64,000 bases of DNA from CAYUNW01 sp964446235 (GCA_964446235.1 CAYUNW010000003.1:1-64000), one strand, 5' to 3'. Shown: positions 49,494-57,712, counted from the first letter of the stretch. Made by a program: numbers and translations. The notes: generated from the sequence alone by a model not told the origin.

Positions 49494-50385
49494 GAAGCGG
49501 AAAAAGTCGCCGGAAGTGTACGGTTTGAATCTCGCAAGAGATGAAGAAGTAACGGCTTTATACCGAAGCGGTTTAACACTACAACAAATAGGAAATAAAT
49601 ACGGAATCACAAGATCACGTATTCAACAAATCGTTTTTAGGACTCTACGCAGAAAGATTGTAAGCGAAATAAGACACCGCCTTAGAACAAACCCTGATAG
49701 AATGCCCATAAAGATCTTGGTTAAAGAGGAAATTAAGAGAATTCGAAACACGAAGCGAGAAAAGTGGTTAAAAACCAAGTTGATTGAAAAAGCGGAAAAA
49801 GGAATCGTCCCCGAAAAATTCACTTCGGAATTGAAGTTTGCTTCCGCGTTGGGTCTTCCGATTGAAATAATACGAGAATTTGCTCCGGATTTGATTACCG
49901 TGATCAAAAATAATAAAACCACGGGATATGGAGGTAGAAAATGGAGTAGACATTATTTACGTTGCAGAATGTGCGGCACAATTAGTGTTCCTCATAAAAT
50001 GTGGGGATGTTGCGAAAACTGTTATTATAAAACTGAAAATTTTAAAGAAATACAAGCTGCTTCGAGGTTAAGGAACCTGCATAGATGGCTTCCAAAACAG
50101 CGAAAGTATCAATTGGAACATTACGATAAAGTAAACTATGGAGGAAATAGAAAAAAGGTGCTCGATCGAGACGGGTATAAATGCATAAAATGTTCGGTTA
50201 CGGAAGAAGAGAGTATAGAACGATACGACGAGAGACTAAGAGTAGTTCATTTGGGAGCGATTGAAAATAACGAATTGGACAATTTGGCAACATTTTGTCG
50301 AAATTGTTGGATGAAACAACTGAGGAAAAGAAGGACAATCAAGCAAACCGATACGCAAAATCGTCAATCACCGGCGATTCGATAG
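49462..50385 (+). CDS. Sigma4-type HTH plus HNH-like nuclease protein
   Basis: 307 residues. The N-terminus has a sigma-70 region 4-like HTH (DEEVTALYRSGLTLQQIGNKYGITRSRIQQIVFRTLRRKI). A central zinc ribbon (CRMCGTISVPHKMWGCCENC) and a C-terminal HNH-like module follow (KKVLDRDGYKCIKCS ... LRVVHLGAIENNELDNLATFCRNC): the two C-x2-C pairs and a His are present, although the first catalytic His is not obvious, so activity is uncertain. The start overlaps the GHKL ATPase end by 32 bases, and the last 47 bases overlap the convergent methyltransferase gene. Confidence 0.75.
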   Translation: MTQKEKTRRYKKRKKSPEVYGLNLARDEEVTALYRSGLTLQQIGNKYGITRSRIQQIVFRTLRRKIVSEIRHRLRTNPDRMPIKILVKEEIKRIRNTKREKWLKTKLIEKAEKGIVPEKFTSELKFASALGLPIEIIREFAPDLITVIKNNKTTGYGGRKWSRHYLRCRMCGTISVPHKMWGCCENCYYKTENFKEIQAASRLRNLHRWLPKQRKYQLEHYDKVNYGGNRKKVLDRDGYKCIKCSVTEEESIERYDERLRVVHLGAIENNELDNLATFCRNCWMKQLRKRRTIKQTDTQNRQSPAIR

Positions 50386-51376
50386 ATTCCGCCTTTATTT
50401 GTTTCTTAGACGGCTTCAAAAATCTGATTATTCTTCGTGCAATAGCTTCAACTACCGGAACGGAAACGGTATTGCCGAATTGTTTGTATGCCTGATTGTC
50501 GGAAACGGGGATTTTATAATCTTCCGGAAAGCCTTGTAATCTTGCGCATTCTCTTGGAGTAAGTGTTCTGAGTCCCAAACAGTTCTTTGCAGATTTATTC
50601 ATTCCTTCCCTGTAGAAATATTCTCTGATCGGTTCTTTAATCAGATTTCTTTCCCTTCCCATTCGTCCGACTACGAGAGAGTTCGCAGTTCCGTTCAGAT
50701 CGACCACTTCGTAACCCCAACCGTGACCCTTCGCTCTATGGTAGGCTTTATGTCGAGCCAAACACTCATAATATCTTTGAGATATAAAGTATTTTACGTC
50801 TGCTTCTTCCTTTTCCAAAATATCCCCGACCTTTAATTTTTCGCCCGTCGGTTCGGGAAAATCGAAATTCACCTTTTTACTGAAACCTACAATATAAATG
50901 CGTTCTCTATTTTGCGGCAACCCGAAGTCTTTGCTGTTTATAACCTTATAAAATATATGATAACCCAATTTGTTCACCAAAATATCTTTAATCACTCCGA
51001 ATGTTTCTCCTCGATGGTGTCTCTCAAGAAACTTAACATTCTCGAGGAAAAATGCTTTAGGTATCTTATCGGTTAAAATACGCTCGATTTGAAAGAACAA
51101 ATTTCCTCTGGGGTCTTCAAACCCCTTTTTTCCTCCCGCCAAGGAGAAGGGTTGACAGGGAAAGCCAGCAAGCAGGATATCGAAATCCGGTATTTCGGAA
51201 GAAGGAACATCTTTTATATCCCTTTGATCGATATCTCCGAAATTTGTACGGTAGGTTTGACAACAATAGCGATCGATTTCGTTCGAATATGCGATTTTGA
51301 ATCCCGCACGTTCGAATCCCAAACGTATCCCTCCTATTCCGGCAAATAAATCGACAGCTTTTAACCTATGGATCAT
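50339..51376 (-). CDS. DNA (cytosine-5-)-methyltransferase
   Basis: 345 residues with all C5-MTase motifs in order: I AVDLFAGIGGIRLGFERAGF (SAM), IV LAGFPCQPFSLAGG (catalytic Cys in PCQ), VI FFLENVKF, VIII LPQNRERIYIVGF, then the variable target-recognition region (about 190-275), IX LTPRECARLQGFPEDY and X YKQFGNTVSVPVVEAIA. It methylates cytosine in an unknown short sequence. The convergent overlap with the HNH gene and the adjacent divergent vsr gene argue for one restriction-modification unit. Confidence 0.96.
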   Translation of the reverse strand: MIHRLKAVDLFAGIGGIRLGFERAGFKIAYSNEIDRYCCQTYRTNFGDIDQRDIKDVPSSEIPDFDILLAGFPCQPFSLAGGKKGFEDPRGNLFFQIERILTDKIPKAFFLENVKFLERHHRGETFGVIKDILVNKLGYHIFYKVINSKDFGLPQNRERIYIVGFSKKVNFDFPEPTGEKLKVGDILEKEEADVKYFISQRYYECLARHKAYHRAKGHGWGYEVVDLNGTANSLVVGRMGRERNLIKEPIREYFYREGMNKSAKNCLGLRTLTPRECARLQGFPEDYKIPVSDNQAYKQFGNTVSVPVVEAIARRIIRFLKPSKKQIKAESIESPVIDDFAYRFA

Positions 51377-51426
51377 AAAACTATAATATACCTTAAAAAT
51401 AACCAGTTCAATTGACCAATTTGATT

Positions 51427-51846
51427 ATGAGCGATATATTTTCCTCTCAAAAAAGAAGCGAAATAATGTCAAAGGTTAAGTCCAGAAATACTAATATTGA
51501 ACTTCTCCTCAGACGGGCATTGTTTAGAAAAGGATACCGATTCAGATTGCATTATCGTATCTCCGGTACTCCGGACATTGTATTGCCTTCCAAAAAGATT
51601 GCTATATTTTGTGATGGTGATTTTTGGCATGGTAAACATTTTAAACGAGAAAACATAAATTACAAAAAATTCTGGAAAAATAAAATAAAAGCCAACATAA
51701 TACGAGATAAAAAAGTGAATACCAAATTGCGTAAAGATGGGTGGAAAGTGATAAGATTTTGGAAGTCGGAAATTCTCAAGAATCTCGATCGTTGTGTGGA
51801 TACAATCGAACAAACTCTTGAGAAATTAAATAATAGCAAAGCTTGA
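51427..51846 (+). CDS. vsr: Very short patch repair-type endonuclease Vsr
   Basis: 139 residues from ATG 51427 (MSDIFSSQKRSEIMSKVKSRNT). The Vsr fold is clear: SKVKSRNTNIELLLRRALFRKGYRFRLHY, GTPDIVLPSKKIAIFCDGDFWHG (catalytic Asp and metal site), KFWKNKIKANIIRDKKV and LRKDGWKVIRFWKSEI. Vsr nicks T:G mismatches produced by deamination of 5-methylcytosine, or in some systems serves as the restriction nuclease. It is divergent from the C5 methyltransferase (50-base gap). Confidence 0.94.
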   Translation: MSDIFSSQKRSEIMSKVKSRNTNIELLLRRALFRKGYRFRLHYRISGTPDIVLPSKKIAIFCDGDFWHGKHFKRENINYKKFWKNKIKANIIRDKKVNTKLRKDGWKVIRFWKSEILKNLDRCVDTIEQTLEKLNNSKA

Positions 51847-51920
51847 TTAAACACGTTTATGACCTTCATTTCTTGGAATAGTATTGTTCTCAATGGTTAA
51901 AAAGAAATGTCTGTAAAAGT

Positions 51921-52001
51921 TTCGGATGTTATCCATCTCCCGGAGCTAACAAATTGGGAGCAATACAACGCTCCTTTTTTTTGTAACCCAATAGGACGAT
52001 A
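51921..52001 (+). repeat. Recurrent terminator-like element, copy A
   Basis: This 81-bp segment is homologous to copy C at 55960-56038: both open TTCGGAT, contain GGAGC...GGAGCA-TAC-AC, a run of T, and end TAGGACGATA. Here GGGAGC and GCTCC flank AATACAAC and are followed by eight T, so it can act as an intrinsic terminator for vsr. ATTGGG and CCCAAT also pair around it. Confidence 0.65.
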
Positions 52002-52124
52002 AAATTAGTTTAGTATTTTCTCACAGTTTGTTTCTTCTTCTATTATTTACCAGTGAACTTAATCACAGGAGATTTATACAGCAACATGGATGATTTCATA
52101 CGAGGAAAAAAAGTACTAGTGAGG

Positions 52125-52130
52125 TATAAT
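52125..52130 (+). promoter_or_regulatory. -10 box of the fluoride riboswitch transcript
   Basis: A perfect TATAAT hexamer lies 7 bases before the predicted transcription start, which coincides with the first bases of the riboswitch aptamer. No good -35 box is seen. Confidence 0.55.
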
Positions 52131-52133
52131 ATG

Positions 52134-52212
52134 GTGGTTGCGATGAAGCTCGCATAATCCCAAATTATAATCTGGGTGATAGCTTCTACTTTTTACGGTA
52201 GAAGCTTTTTTT
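52134..52212 (+). ncRNA. Fluoride riboswitch (crcB motif) with terminator
   Basis: The P1 hairpin TGCG-ATGAAGCT-CGCA (about 52137-52152), a second hairpin closed by CCCA/TGGG and the conserved 3' segment TGATAGCTTCTAC reproduce the crcB aptamer. GAAGCT in the P1 loop is complementary to AGCTTC at 52181-52186 (the pseudoknot). AGCTTCTAC (52181-52189) also pairs with GTAGAAGCT (52198-52206) followed by seven T, the expression-platform terminator. So fluoride binding should favour the pseudoknot, prevent termination and switch on the gene at 52220. The match to known crcB examples is from memory; it was not scored with a covariance model. Confidence 0.85.
52181..52212 (+). terminator. Riboswitch expression-platform terminator
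   Basis: AGCTTCTAC and GTAGAAGCT form a perfect 9-bp stem with loop TTTTTACG, followed by seven T. The 5' arm is the aptamer's pseudoknot strand, so ligand binding and termination are mutually exclusive. Confidence 0.85.
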
Positions 52213-52219
52213 CTATCAT

Positions 52220-53953
52220 ATGCAGAACAATAAATTAGAAAATACCCTATCTTCACTATCTGATTTGCCTATTGTCAGGGAAAATTCACTCCTTTCTAAA
52301 AGAATAGACAGTTTGAAGAAAAGACTGGAAAAGAACGAATTCCAGCTTGTGATACTTGGCCAGTTTAAAAGAGGGAAAAGCACCCTGATAAATTCCCTAC
52401 TTGGCGAACAGATATTACCAACGTCAATTGTACCTTTGACTTCAATTATTACCGTCCTTAAATATAATAAAACCCAAAATATTACTGTTTTATTTATTGA
52501 TAACCATACGAAAAAAATAACCTTCTCCCAATTACCTGATTATGTGACAGAAGGAAAAAATCCAAACAATATTAAACAAGTTGAGCAGGTTATTATTGAA
52601 TACCCATCAGAATACCTTAAAAATGGCATCCAGATAATTGATACACCAGGAGTAGGTTCTGTTTACCAGCACAATACGGATGTTGCCTATGACTTTGTCC
52701 CAAAAGCTGACGCTGGAATTTTTCTCTTTACCGCTGACCCCCCAATCAGTGAATCTGAACTGAAATTTCTGACAGCCATAAAAGATTATCTGGGTAAGAT
52801 TATATTTGTCCAAAACAAAATAGACCAGATTTCAGAAAAGGATAGGGAGGAATCACTGGAATTTACCAAAAAAATCATAAAAGAAACTGTAGGAGCAAAA
52901 GAGTTGGTATTTTACCAAATATCGGCAAAATTAGGCTTTGAAGGAAAAAAGGGCAAAGACAGTAAGAAACTAATGGAAAGCAAATTGCCAATGTTTGAGG
53001 AAGGACTAAACCATATTTTCACCAGCCAAAAAGCACACATAATCACAAAATCAATAACAAAAAAGTTGCTTTTAGCAGTAAAAGAAATAAATCTGATGCT
53101 TGCCATTGAGGAGCAGTCTGTCTCCATGCCAATTGCCATCTTGAAAGAGAAAATTACCGCTTTTAATAAAGAACTTACGGTAATAAAACAGGAAAAGGAA
53201 GATAATGATTATATTCTTCAGGGCAAGCTGGAAAAACTGGTCAATCAGACTTTGATTGATGACATTGAAATCCTGAAAGAGAAAGAACTTCCAGCAATAC
53301 TGTGTGCATTTGAGCAGTTTTTCAAATCCCACCAGGATAAAAGCGGAATAGAACTATCCGCACTCCTTGATAAATTCCTGGAAAAATCAATCAAGAAAAT
53401 ATTTGGAAGCTGGAGGATAGAAGAAGAAAGGAAACTTCAGAAATCCCTTGAATCCATTTTGGACAGGTTTTCTTCCCAGACCAACAATTTTATAAGTAGA
53501 GCAATTGAATTATCCGCAAGTCTATTTAACTTAAAAATTGGAGAACTAAAAACAGAGACCAGCTTTAAAGAAGAGTACGAATTCAAATTTTCCTTTGACG
53601 AATATCAGGTTGACTTGGATTTTTATACTCCTGTCGTATCAAGACTGCCTAAGTTTCTTTCCCATAAACTTCTTTATAAAAACATGAGGGATAAGGTTAT
53701 CCAGGAATTTGATAAACACTCTGGACGAAGCAGGTATGATTTCCATCAGCGTGTTTTACAGAGTATAAATGAATTTAGGGATAACCTTGACGAAAGACTG
53801 AATGAAATTATTGAAGGAATCAATATTGCTATGAAAAAGGGGTTGTTACAAAGGGAGAAAGCAGAAAGTACAGAGAAAGAAGTAGCTAAGTCCTTACGAG
53901 CCCAGAAAAGCATTCTTTCCCAGATTTCAACTCACTTATATTTATTTGGATAA
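52220..53953 (+). CDS. Dynamin-family GTPase under a fluoride riboswitch
   Basis: 577 residues. The GTPase domain has G1 ILGQFKRGKSTLINSLLG (about 45-62), a G2 Thr in VPLTSIITVLKY, G3 IIDTPGVGS, and G4 FVQNKID. Beyond about residue 270 lies a helical stalk with coiled-coil stretches (ITAFNKELTVIKQEKEDND) and a short C-terminal helix, as in bacterial dynamin-like proteins. Such proteins remodel or protect membranes under stress. The start ATG 52220 lies 7 bases after the T-run of the riboswitch terminator, so fluoride should induce it. This pairing is unexpected, since the usual targets are fluoride exporters and enzymes such as enolase. Confidence 0.85.
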   Translation: MQNNKLENTLSSLSDLPIVRENSLLSKRIDSLKKRLEKNEFQLVILGQFKRGKSTLINSLLGEQILPTSIVPLTSIITVLKYNKTQNITVLFIDNHTKKITFSQLPDYVTEGKNPNNIKQVEQVIIEYPSEYLKNGIQIIDTPGVGSVYQHNTDVAYDFVPKADAGIFLFTADPPISESELKFLTAIKDYLGKIIFVQNKIDQISEKDREESLEFTKKIIKETVGAKELVFYQISAKLGFEGKKGKDSKKLMESKLPMFEEGLNHIFTSQKAHIITKSITKKLLLAVKEINLMLAIEEQSVSMPIAILKEKITAFNKELTVIKQEKEDNDYILQGKLEKLVNQTLIDDIEILKEKELPAILCAFEQFFKSHQDKSGIELSALLDKFLEKSIKKIFGSWRIEEERKLQKSLESILDRFSSQTNNFISRAIELSASLFNLKIGELKTETSFKEEYEFKFSFDEYQVDLDFYTPVVSRLPKFLSHKLLYKNMRDKVIQEFDKHSGRSRYDFHQRVLQSINEFRDNLDERLNEIIEGINIAMKKGLLQREKAESTEKEVAKSLRAQKSILSQISTHLYLFG

Positions 53954-54060
53954 AAAAATATAGCAAACATGAACTATTTCGTATCAAAATTTAAATATAA
54001 TCTTTGAATATGAATAGAATTAATTGAATAAAAGTAGTTCCTGATTTCGTACATCAGGTG

Positions 54061-54104
54061 GAATACAAGATTTAAAGGGAATGTTACAACGCTCCTTTTT
54101 GTTA
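54061..54104 (+). repeat. Recurrent terminator-like element, copy B
   Basis: Contains GGAATGTTACAACGCTCC followed by five T and GTTAT, matching the core of copies A and D. It lies between the dynamin-like gene and the VOC-like gene. Confidence 0.5.
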
Positions 54105-54125
54105 TATTTTTGATATAATAAGTTA

Positions 54126-54677
54126 ATGAAACCGGAATTTGAAGATGCTTATTTGCCACAAGAACAATTATTGAGAAAAATATTGGGAGATTACAAATCT
54201 TTTACCCTTGATTTACTTCAAAGATTAGCGGATGCGGGTATTGGTGTTCAAGATTATCCAATTGACCATGTGTGTTTCAAGGTTTCCAGTATAAAGAATT
54301 ACCACATTATGTTGGTTTTATTGACGCCGCATATTCAGGGAATCTGTGAGACAGTTCATCACGGAAGGCCTTTTGCAAAACTACTATTATCAAACCCGCT
54401 TCAGGTTGATAAATATACAATTCCTGTAATAGAAATTCCAGCTCCTAAAGAAGGGGAGGAAACAAAAGATGGACTTGATCATATTGAGATGGTTGTGGGT
54501 GATAATTACCAAAGTTTACATCAAGCTCATAATAGTTTATAGTTCGGAATTGTTGACAGTGGGCCTTTCAATAAACTGTATTTCATTACTTTTGATAACG
54601 GGAAAACTGTCCGATTTCATGAAATGTCAATTACTGACGTGATGCGGAATGAAGGTAATAGTTTCACTGCGATTTAG
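54126..54677 (+). pseudogene. VOC/YecM-like protein gene interrupted by an in-frame TAG
   Basis: The frame from ATG 54126 (TATAAT at 54114-54119, 6 bases before it) encodes 138 residues with YPIDHVCFKVSS, GRPFAKLLLSNPL and GLDHIEMVVGD, the His/Glu pattern of the YecM-like branch of vicinal-oxygen-chelate proteins. A TAG at 54540-54542 stops it, but the same frame continues for 44 codons (FGIVDSGPFNKLYFITFDNG...VRFHEMSITDV) with family-like sequence to a second TAG at 54675. The gene therefore looks inactivated by one nonsense change; a sequencing error or a functional truncation is also possible. Confidence 0.65.
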
Positions 54678-54806
54678 ACAGTAATCCCTTAAGTAGTTCC
54701 TTATTTCATCCACTGGATCGGACTAGGTAATAAGCAAGACTAGCGGGAATCAAATTAAACGCGGGAGAAATATTTACGGGATAATTAGTTTATTACTATA
54801 CTACTC

Positions 54807-54856
54807 TTGACTAATCGTCTCAAAATGATACGATTATTGTATATGAATGAGACGAT
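54807..54856 (+). promoter_or_regulatory. Palindromic operator over the Fic-like gene promoter and start
   Basis: ATCGTCTCA (54814-54822) and TGAGACGAT (54848-54856) form a perfect 9-bp inverted repeat that spans the start codon at 54843, with an inner pair AATCGT/ACGATT. A TTGACT box at 54807 precedes it. The protein has its own N-terminal winged helix, so autoregulation is likely (inference). Confidence 0.65.
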
Positions 54857-55895
54857 AACTCCTAGACAGGCACGAATATTGAATATTATAATTTCATCAA
54901 GCGGGATTACAAGAGATGCAATTCTATCCGATATTGAAAGAATTTATGCAATATCCAGACCAACTTTGATACGTGATTTAAATGTATTACTAAGTCAAAA
55001 AAGGATAAAAAGTGTTGGGAAGGGACCGGTAACCAAATACGTTTCGATTGAAGAAAATCCGTTGTTTAAAAAATTTGATTTAAATGCATATTTTTCAACG
55101 GATCCGGATCAAAGAAGTGCTAAAAGGGTATTTGATTTTTCAGTTTTCAACAGACTAAAAAACCTTTTTAATCAGGAAGAAACTGCAAGTCTTGAAAAAA
55201 TTAAAAAAAGTTTCTCTATGTCCGCATCGCGACTTGATCCAGGAATTTTGAAGCGGGAGCTTGAAAGGTTTGTGATCGAGCTTTCATGGAAATCATCCAA
55301 AATCGAAGGGAATACCTATACGCTTCTGGAGACAGAATCGCTTATAAAGGAAAGGATTGAAGCAAAAGGTAAAAGAAAAGATGAGGCTATTATGATTCTA
55401 AATCATAAAGCCGTGTTTGACGTCATTTTAAGGAATAAAGATGATTTTATTACAATGAATTTATCAAAAATAAATCAGTTGCATAATGTTCTGATAAAAG
55501 ATTTGAATATTAGTGCAGGTTTAAGAAATCAGGCTGTCGGAATAACCGGCACGATATATATTCCGCTTGAAAATCATCATCAGTTAAGAGAGGCAATGGA
55601 AAAAATGACTGATTTGGTAAATAAAACAAAAAATCCATTGGAAAAAGCAATGATTATCCACATAATGATTCCTTATATCCAACCGTTTGTTGACGGAAAT
55701 AAACGGACAGGAAGAATGCTTACCAACGCAGTTCTTCTTGCTCATGATATGTTTCCGCTGTCATACAGAAGCATGGATGTGGACGAATTTAAAAAAGCAT
55801 TGATTCTTTTCTATGAACAACAAAGTATATTGGCGGTAAAGAAAATATTTATTGAACAGTTCCGTTTTGCAAACGACACATATTTCAAGTCATAA
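54843..55895 (+). CDS. Fic-domain protein with N-terminal winged helix
   Basis: 350 residues from ATG 54843 (MNETITPRQARIL). Residues about 1-70 are a winged helix (ITRDAILSDIERIYAISRPTLIRDLNVL). An inhibitory-helix-like motif WKSSKIEGNTYTLLET (S-x-x-x-E-G) follows near 155, then the Fic core ending IPYIQPFVDGNKRTGRML. The Fic motif H-P-F-x-(D/E)-G-N is otherwise intact, but the catalytic His is Gln (QPF), so AMP transfer may be lost or altered. The class with a fused transcription-factor domain is often autoregulatory. No antitoxin gene is adjacent. Confidence 0.85.
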   Translation: MNETITPRQARILNIIISSSGITRDAILSDIERIYAISRPTLIRDLNVLLSQKRIKSVGKGPVTKYVSIEENPLFKKFDLNAYFSTDPDQRSAKRVFDFSVFNRLKNLFNQEETASLEKIKKSFSMSASRLDPGILKRELERFVIELSWKSSKIEGNTYTLLETESLIKERIEAKGKRKDEAIMILNHKAVFDVILRNKDDFITMNLSKINQLHNVLIKDLNISAGLRNQAVGITGTIYIPLENHHQLREAMEKMTDLVNKTKNPLEKAMIIHIMIPYIQPFVDGNKRTGRMLTNAVLLAHDMFPLSYRSMDVDEFKKALILFYEQQSILAVKKIFIEQFRFANDTYFKS

Positions 55896-55959
55896 TAACT
55901 ATAAAAATTTATGCTTTTTTCTCAACGGTAACTATTTTGATGATTATTATTCCTAACAG

Positions 55960-56038
55960 TTCGGATAATATCCACTAGGGGGAGCCAAATAATTAGGAGC
56001 ATTACGACGGTCTTTTTTTGTTCCCTAGTAGGACGATA
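55960..56038 (+). repeat. Recurrent terminator-like element, copy C
   Basis: Homologous to copy A across about 80 bp (TTCGGAT...GGAGC...GGAGCATTACGACGGTC, T7, ...TAGGACGATA). Bases 55970-55985 (ATCCACTAGGGGGAGC) also match 14 of 16 bases of the tRNA-Asn 3' end at 36602-36617, so this could mark the far border of the integrated element. Confidence 0.6.
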
Positions 56039-56050
56039 GAACTTTTTTCA

Positions 56051-56098
56051 TTGACTTGTATCTAATTATCTATATAATATATGAACATGGGTTCATAT
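56051..56098 (+). promoter_or_regulatory. arsR promoter and palindromic operator
   Basis: TTGACT (56051-56056), a 16-base spacer and TATAAT (56073-56078) form a promoter. ATATGAAC-ATGG-GTTCATAT (56079-56098) is a perfect 8-bp inverted repeat covering the predicted transcription start and start codon, a typical ArsR/SmtB operator position. Confidence 0.8.
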
Positions 56099-56404
56099 AA
56101 TTGCTGTACTTCCAATAAAAAAGAAGAGAGAGATGTTTCTCAATTATCACCACTACTCAAACTAGTGGCAGAAGAAAGCAGATTGAAGTTGCTTTGTGTA
56201 TTAAGACAAGGAAAGCACTGTGTCTGCGAGTTGATTGAACATGGAAATATGTCCCAAAGCCTTATATCTCATCATCTTAAAGATTTGAAAGATACAGGAC
56301 TAATAAAGGACGAAAAAAGAGGACAATGGGTTTATTACTCTTTAACAGCCATGGGTAAAAGAACAACGGATTTATTATTCAGGATAAACAGAAAGGAGTC
56401 TTAA
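56087..56404 (+). CDS. ArsR/SmtB-family metalloregulator
   Basis: About 105 residues. The ArsR winged helix is clear: LKLVAEESRLKLLCVLRQGKHCVCELIEHGNMSQSLISHHLKDLKDTGLI. The CVC in the alpha3-like segment (HCVCEL) is a known arsenic/antimony or soft-metal site, and an N-terminal NCC pair could add ligands. ATG 56087 is preferred to ATG 56081, since the -10 box ends only 2 bases before the latter and transcription should begin at about 56085. It represses its operon (redox thiol protein and permease) through the overlapping palindrome. Confidence 0.9.
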   Translation: MGSYNCCTSNKKEERDVSQLSPLLKLVAEESRLKLLCVLRQGKHCVCELIEHGNMSQSLISHHLKDLKDTGLIKDEKRGQWVYYSLTAMGKRTTDLLFRINRKES

Positions 56405-56406
56405 TT

Positions 56407-56664
56407 ATGAAAATACAAGTATTAGGTTCAGGTTGCACTACATGTAAAAATCTTTATGAAATAACCCAAAAAGCTGTAAAGGAAATGAGCAATAGTGCAG
56501 AAGTGGAATATATTACAGGCGATGAAGGAATGAGAAAAATTATTGAACTGGGAGCAATGAACAGCCCTGTTTTGTTGGTAAACGGAAAAATTGCCATGAC
56601 TGGATTTACTTCTGATATAGAGAAAATAAAGGAAAAGATAAAAGTAGTTTTTGAAGAAAAATAA
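56407..56664 (+). CDS. Small thioredoxin-like redox-active disulfide protein
   Basis: 85 residues. GSGCTTCKNLYEIT holds the CxxC redox pair near the N-terminus, and the cis-Pro loop is MNSPVLLVNGKIAMTG. The short form matches the thioredoxin family that travels with ArsP-like permeases and ArsR. It starts 2 bases after arsR and ends 3 bases before the permease gene, so it is part of the same operon. Confidence 0.88.
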   Translation: MKIQVLGSGCTTCKNLYEITQKAVKEMSNSAEVEYITGDEGMRKIIELGAMNSPVLLVNGKIAMTGFTSDIEKIKEKIKVVFEEK

Positions 56665-56667
56665 CTT

Positions 56668-57648
56668 ATGGATATATTTTCCCCGATTCAATTATTTGCT
56701 GATACTGTTACTTATAAGTGGTTGGGGATTGTCCCTAATACCTATATTGGCGATACTGTCAATTTTTTCATTTACGATATTATAAAAATTGGGATACTTC
56801 TTATAGTTATCAACTACATTATGGCATTCATTAGGTACTACTTTCCTATGGAAAAGGTCAGAGATATTCTGACCAAAAGAAGGTGGTACGGATTGGATTA
56901 TTTACTTGCAGCACTTCTTGGTGTTATCACGCCTTTCTGTTCCTGCTCCTCAATTCCGCTTTTCATTGGTTTTCTATCAGCAGGTATACCTCTTGGAGTG
57001 ACTTTTGCCTTTCTTATCAGTTCACCTCTGATAAACGAATCATCCCTTTATATTTTTCCTGCTATATTTGGATTAAGAATTACGGTTCTTTATAATCTTG
57101 TTGGGCTTGTAATAAGTGTAATTGGAGGAATGATTATCCAAAGGATGAATATGGAGAAATTTATCCAACCTGAATTCCTGAAATTCAAATCAAGAAAGCA
57201 AGTAGAGGCAAAGTATGAAGACCAGAAAGTACCATTCAATGACCTAGTAAAACACTGGTCAAGCGAGGCAATGGAAATAACCAAAAAGATATTTCCCTAT
57301 GTTGTTTTGGGTGTAGGGTTTGGGGCAATAATACATGGTTTTGTCCCTGAAGAATTGATTACTAAGTACTTATCAGTAAGAAGCTGGTATACCATTCCGA
57401 TTGCAGTTATTCTTGGTATTCCGCTTTATGCTAACTCTGTTAGCATTATTCCTGTTATTGAAGCCTTAGTTGGAAAAGGTATTCCAATAGGTACTGCGCT
57501 TTCTTTTATGACGGCAACGGTAACATTATCGCTTCCTGAAGCATTAATGCTTAAAAAGGTTATGAAGATTCCTCTACTTGCTACATTCTTCATAATTACG
57601 ACATTAGGGATTATACTTATCGGATACTTGTTGAATATAGTGGGTTAA
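56668..57648 (+). CDS. ArsP/DUF318-family permease
   Basis: 326 residues with about eight transmembrane helices. The family motif TPFCSCSSIPLFIGFLSAGIPLGVTFAFLISSPLINE (residues about 89-125) holds the Cys pair thought to bind arsenicals; the repeat half shows GIPLYANSVSIIPVIEALVGKGIPIGTALSFMTATV. Members export methylated or aromatic arsenicals or other thiol-bound metals. The operon arsR-trx-permease makes metal or arsenic efflux likely; the exact ion is not determined. Confidence 0.88.
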   Translation: MDIFSPIQLFADTVTYKWLGIVPNTYIGDTVNFFIYDIIKIGILLIVINYIMAFIRYYFPMEKVRDILTKRRWYGLDYLLAALLGVITPFCSCSSIPLFIGFLSAGIPLGVTFAFLISSPLINESSLYIFPAIFGLRITVLYNLVGLVISVIGGMIIQRMNMEKFIQPEFLKFKSRKQVEAKYEDQKVPFNDLVKHWSSEAMEITKKIFPYVVLGVGFGAIIHGFVPEELITKYLSVRSWYTIPIAVILGIPLYANSVSIIPVIEALVGKGIPIGTALSFMTATVTLSLPEALMLKKVMKIPLLATFFIITTLGIILIGYLLNIVG

Positions 57649-57712
57649 GTAAATATTGCGGTTGAAAAGTAGTAAAGCAGTTGCTTATGTAGTCTACCAC
57701 TTTGGAGCACGA

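Noticed and set aside
55970..55985. Definite attR of the integrated element
   Set aside because: The 14 of 16 match to the tRNA-Asn end could be chance within repeat copy C, and large serine recombinases need only a 2-bp shared core. It is kept only as a candidate.
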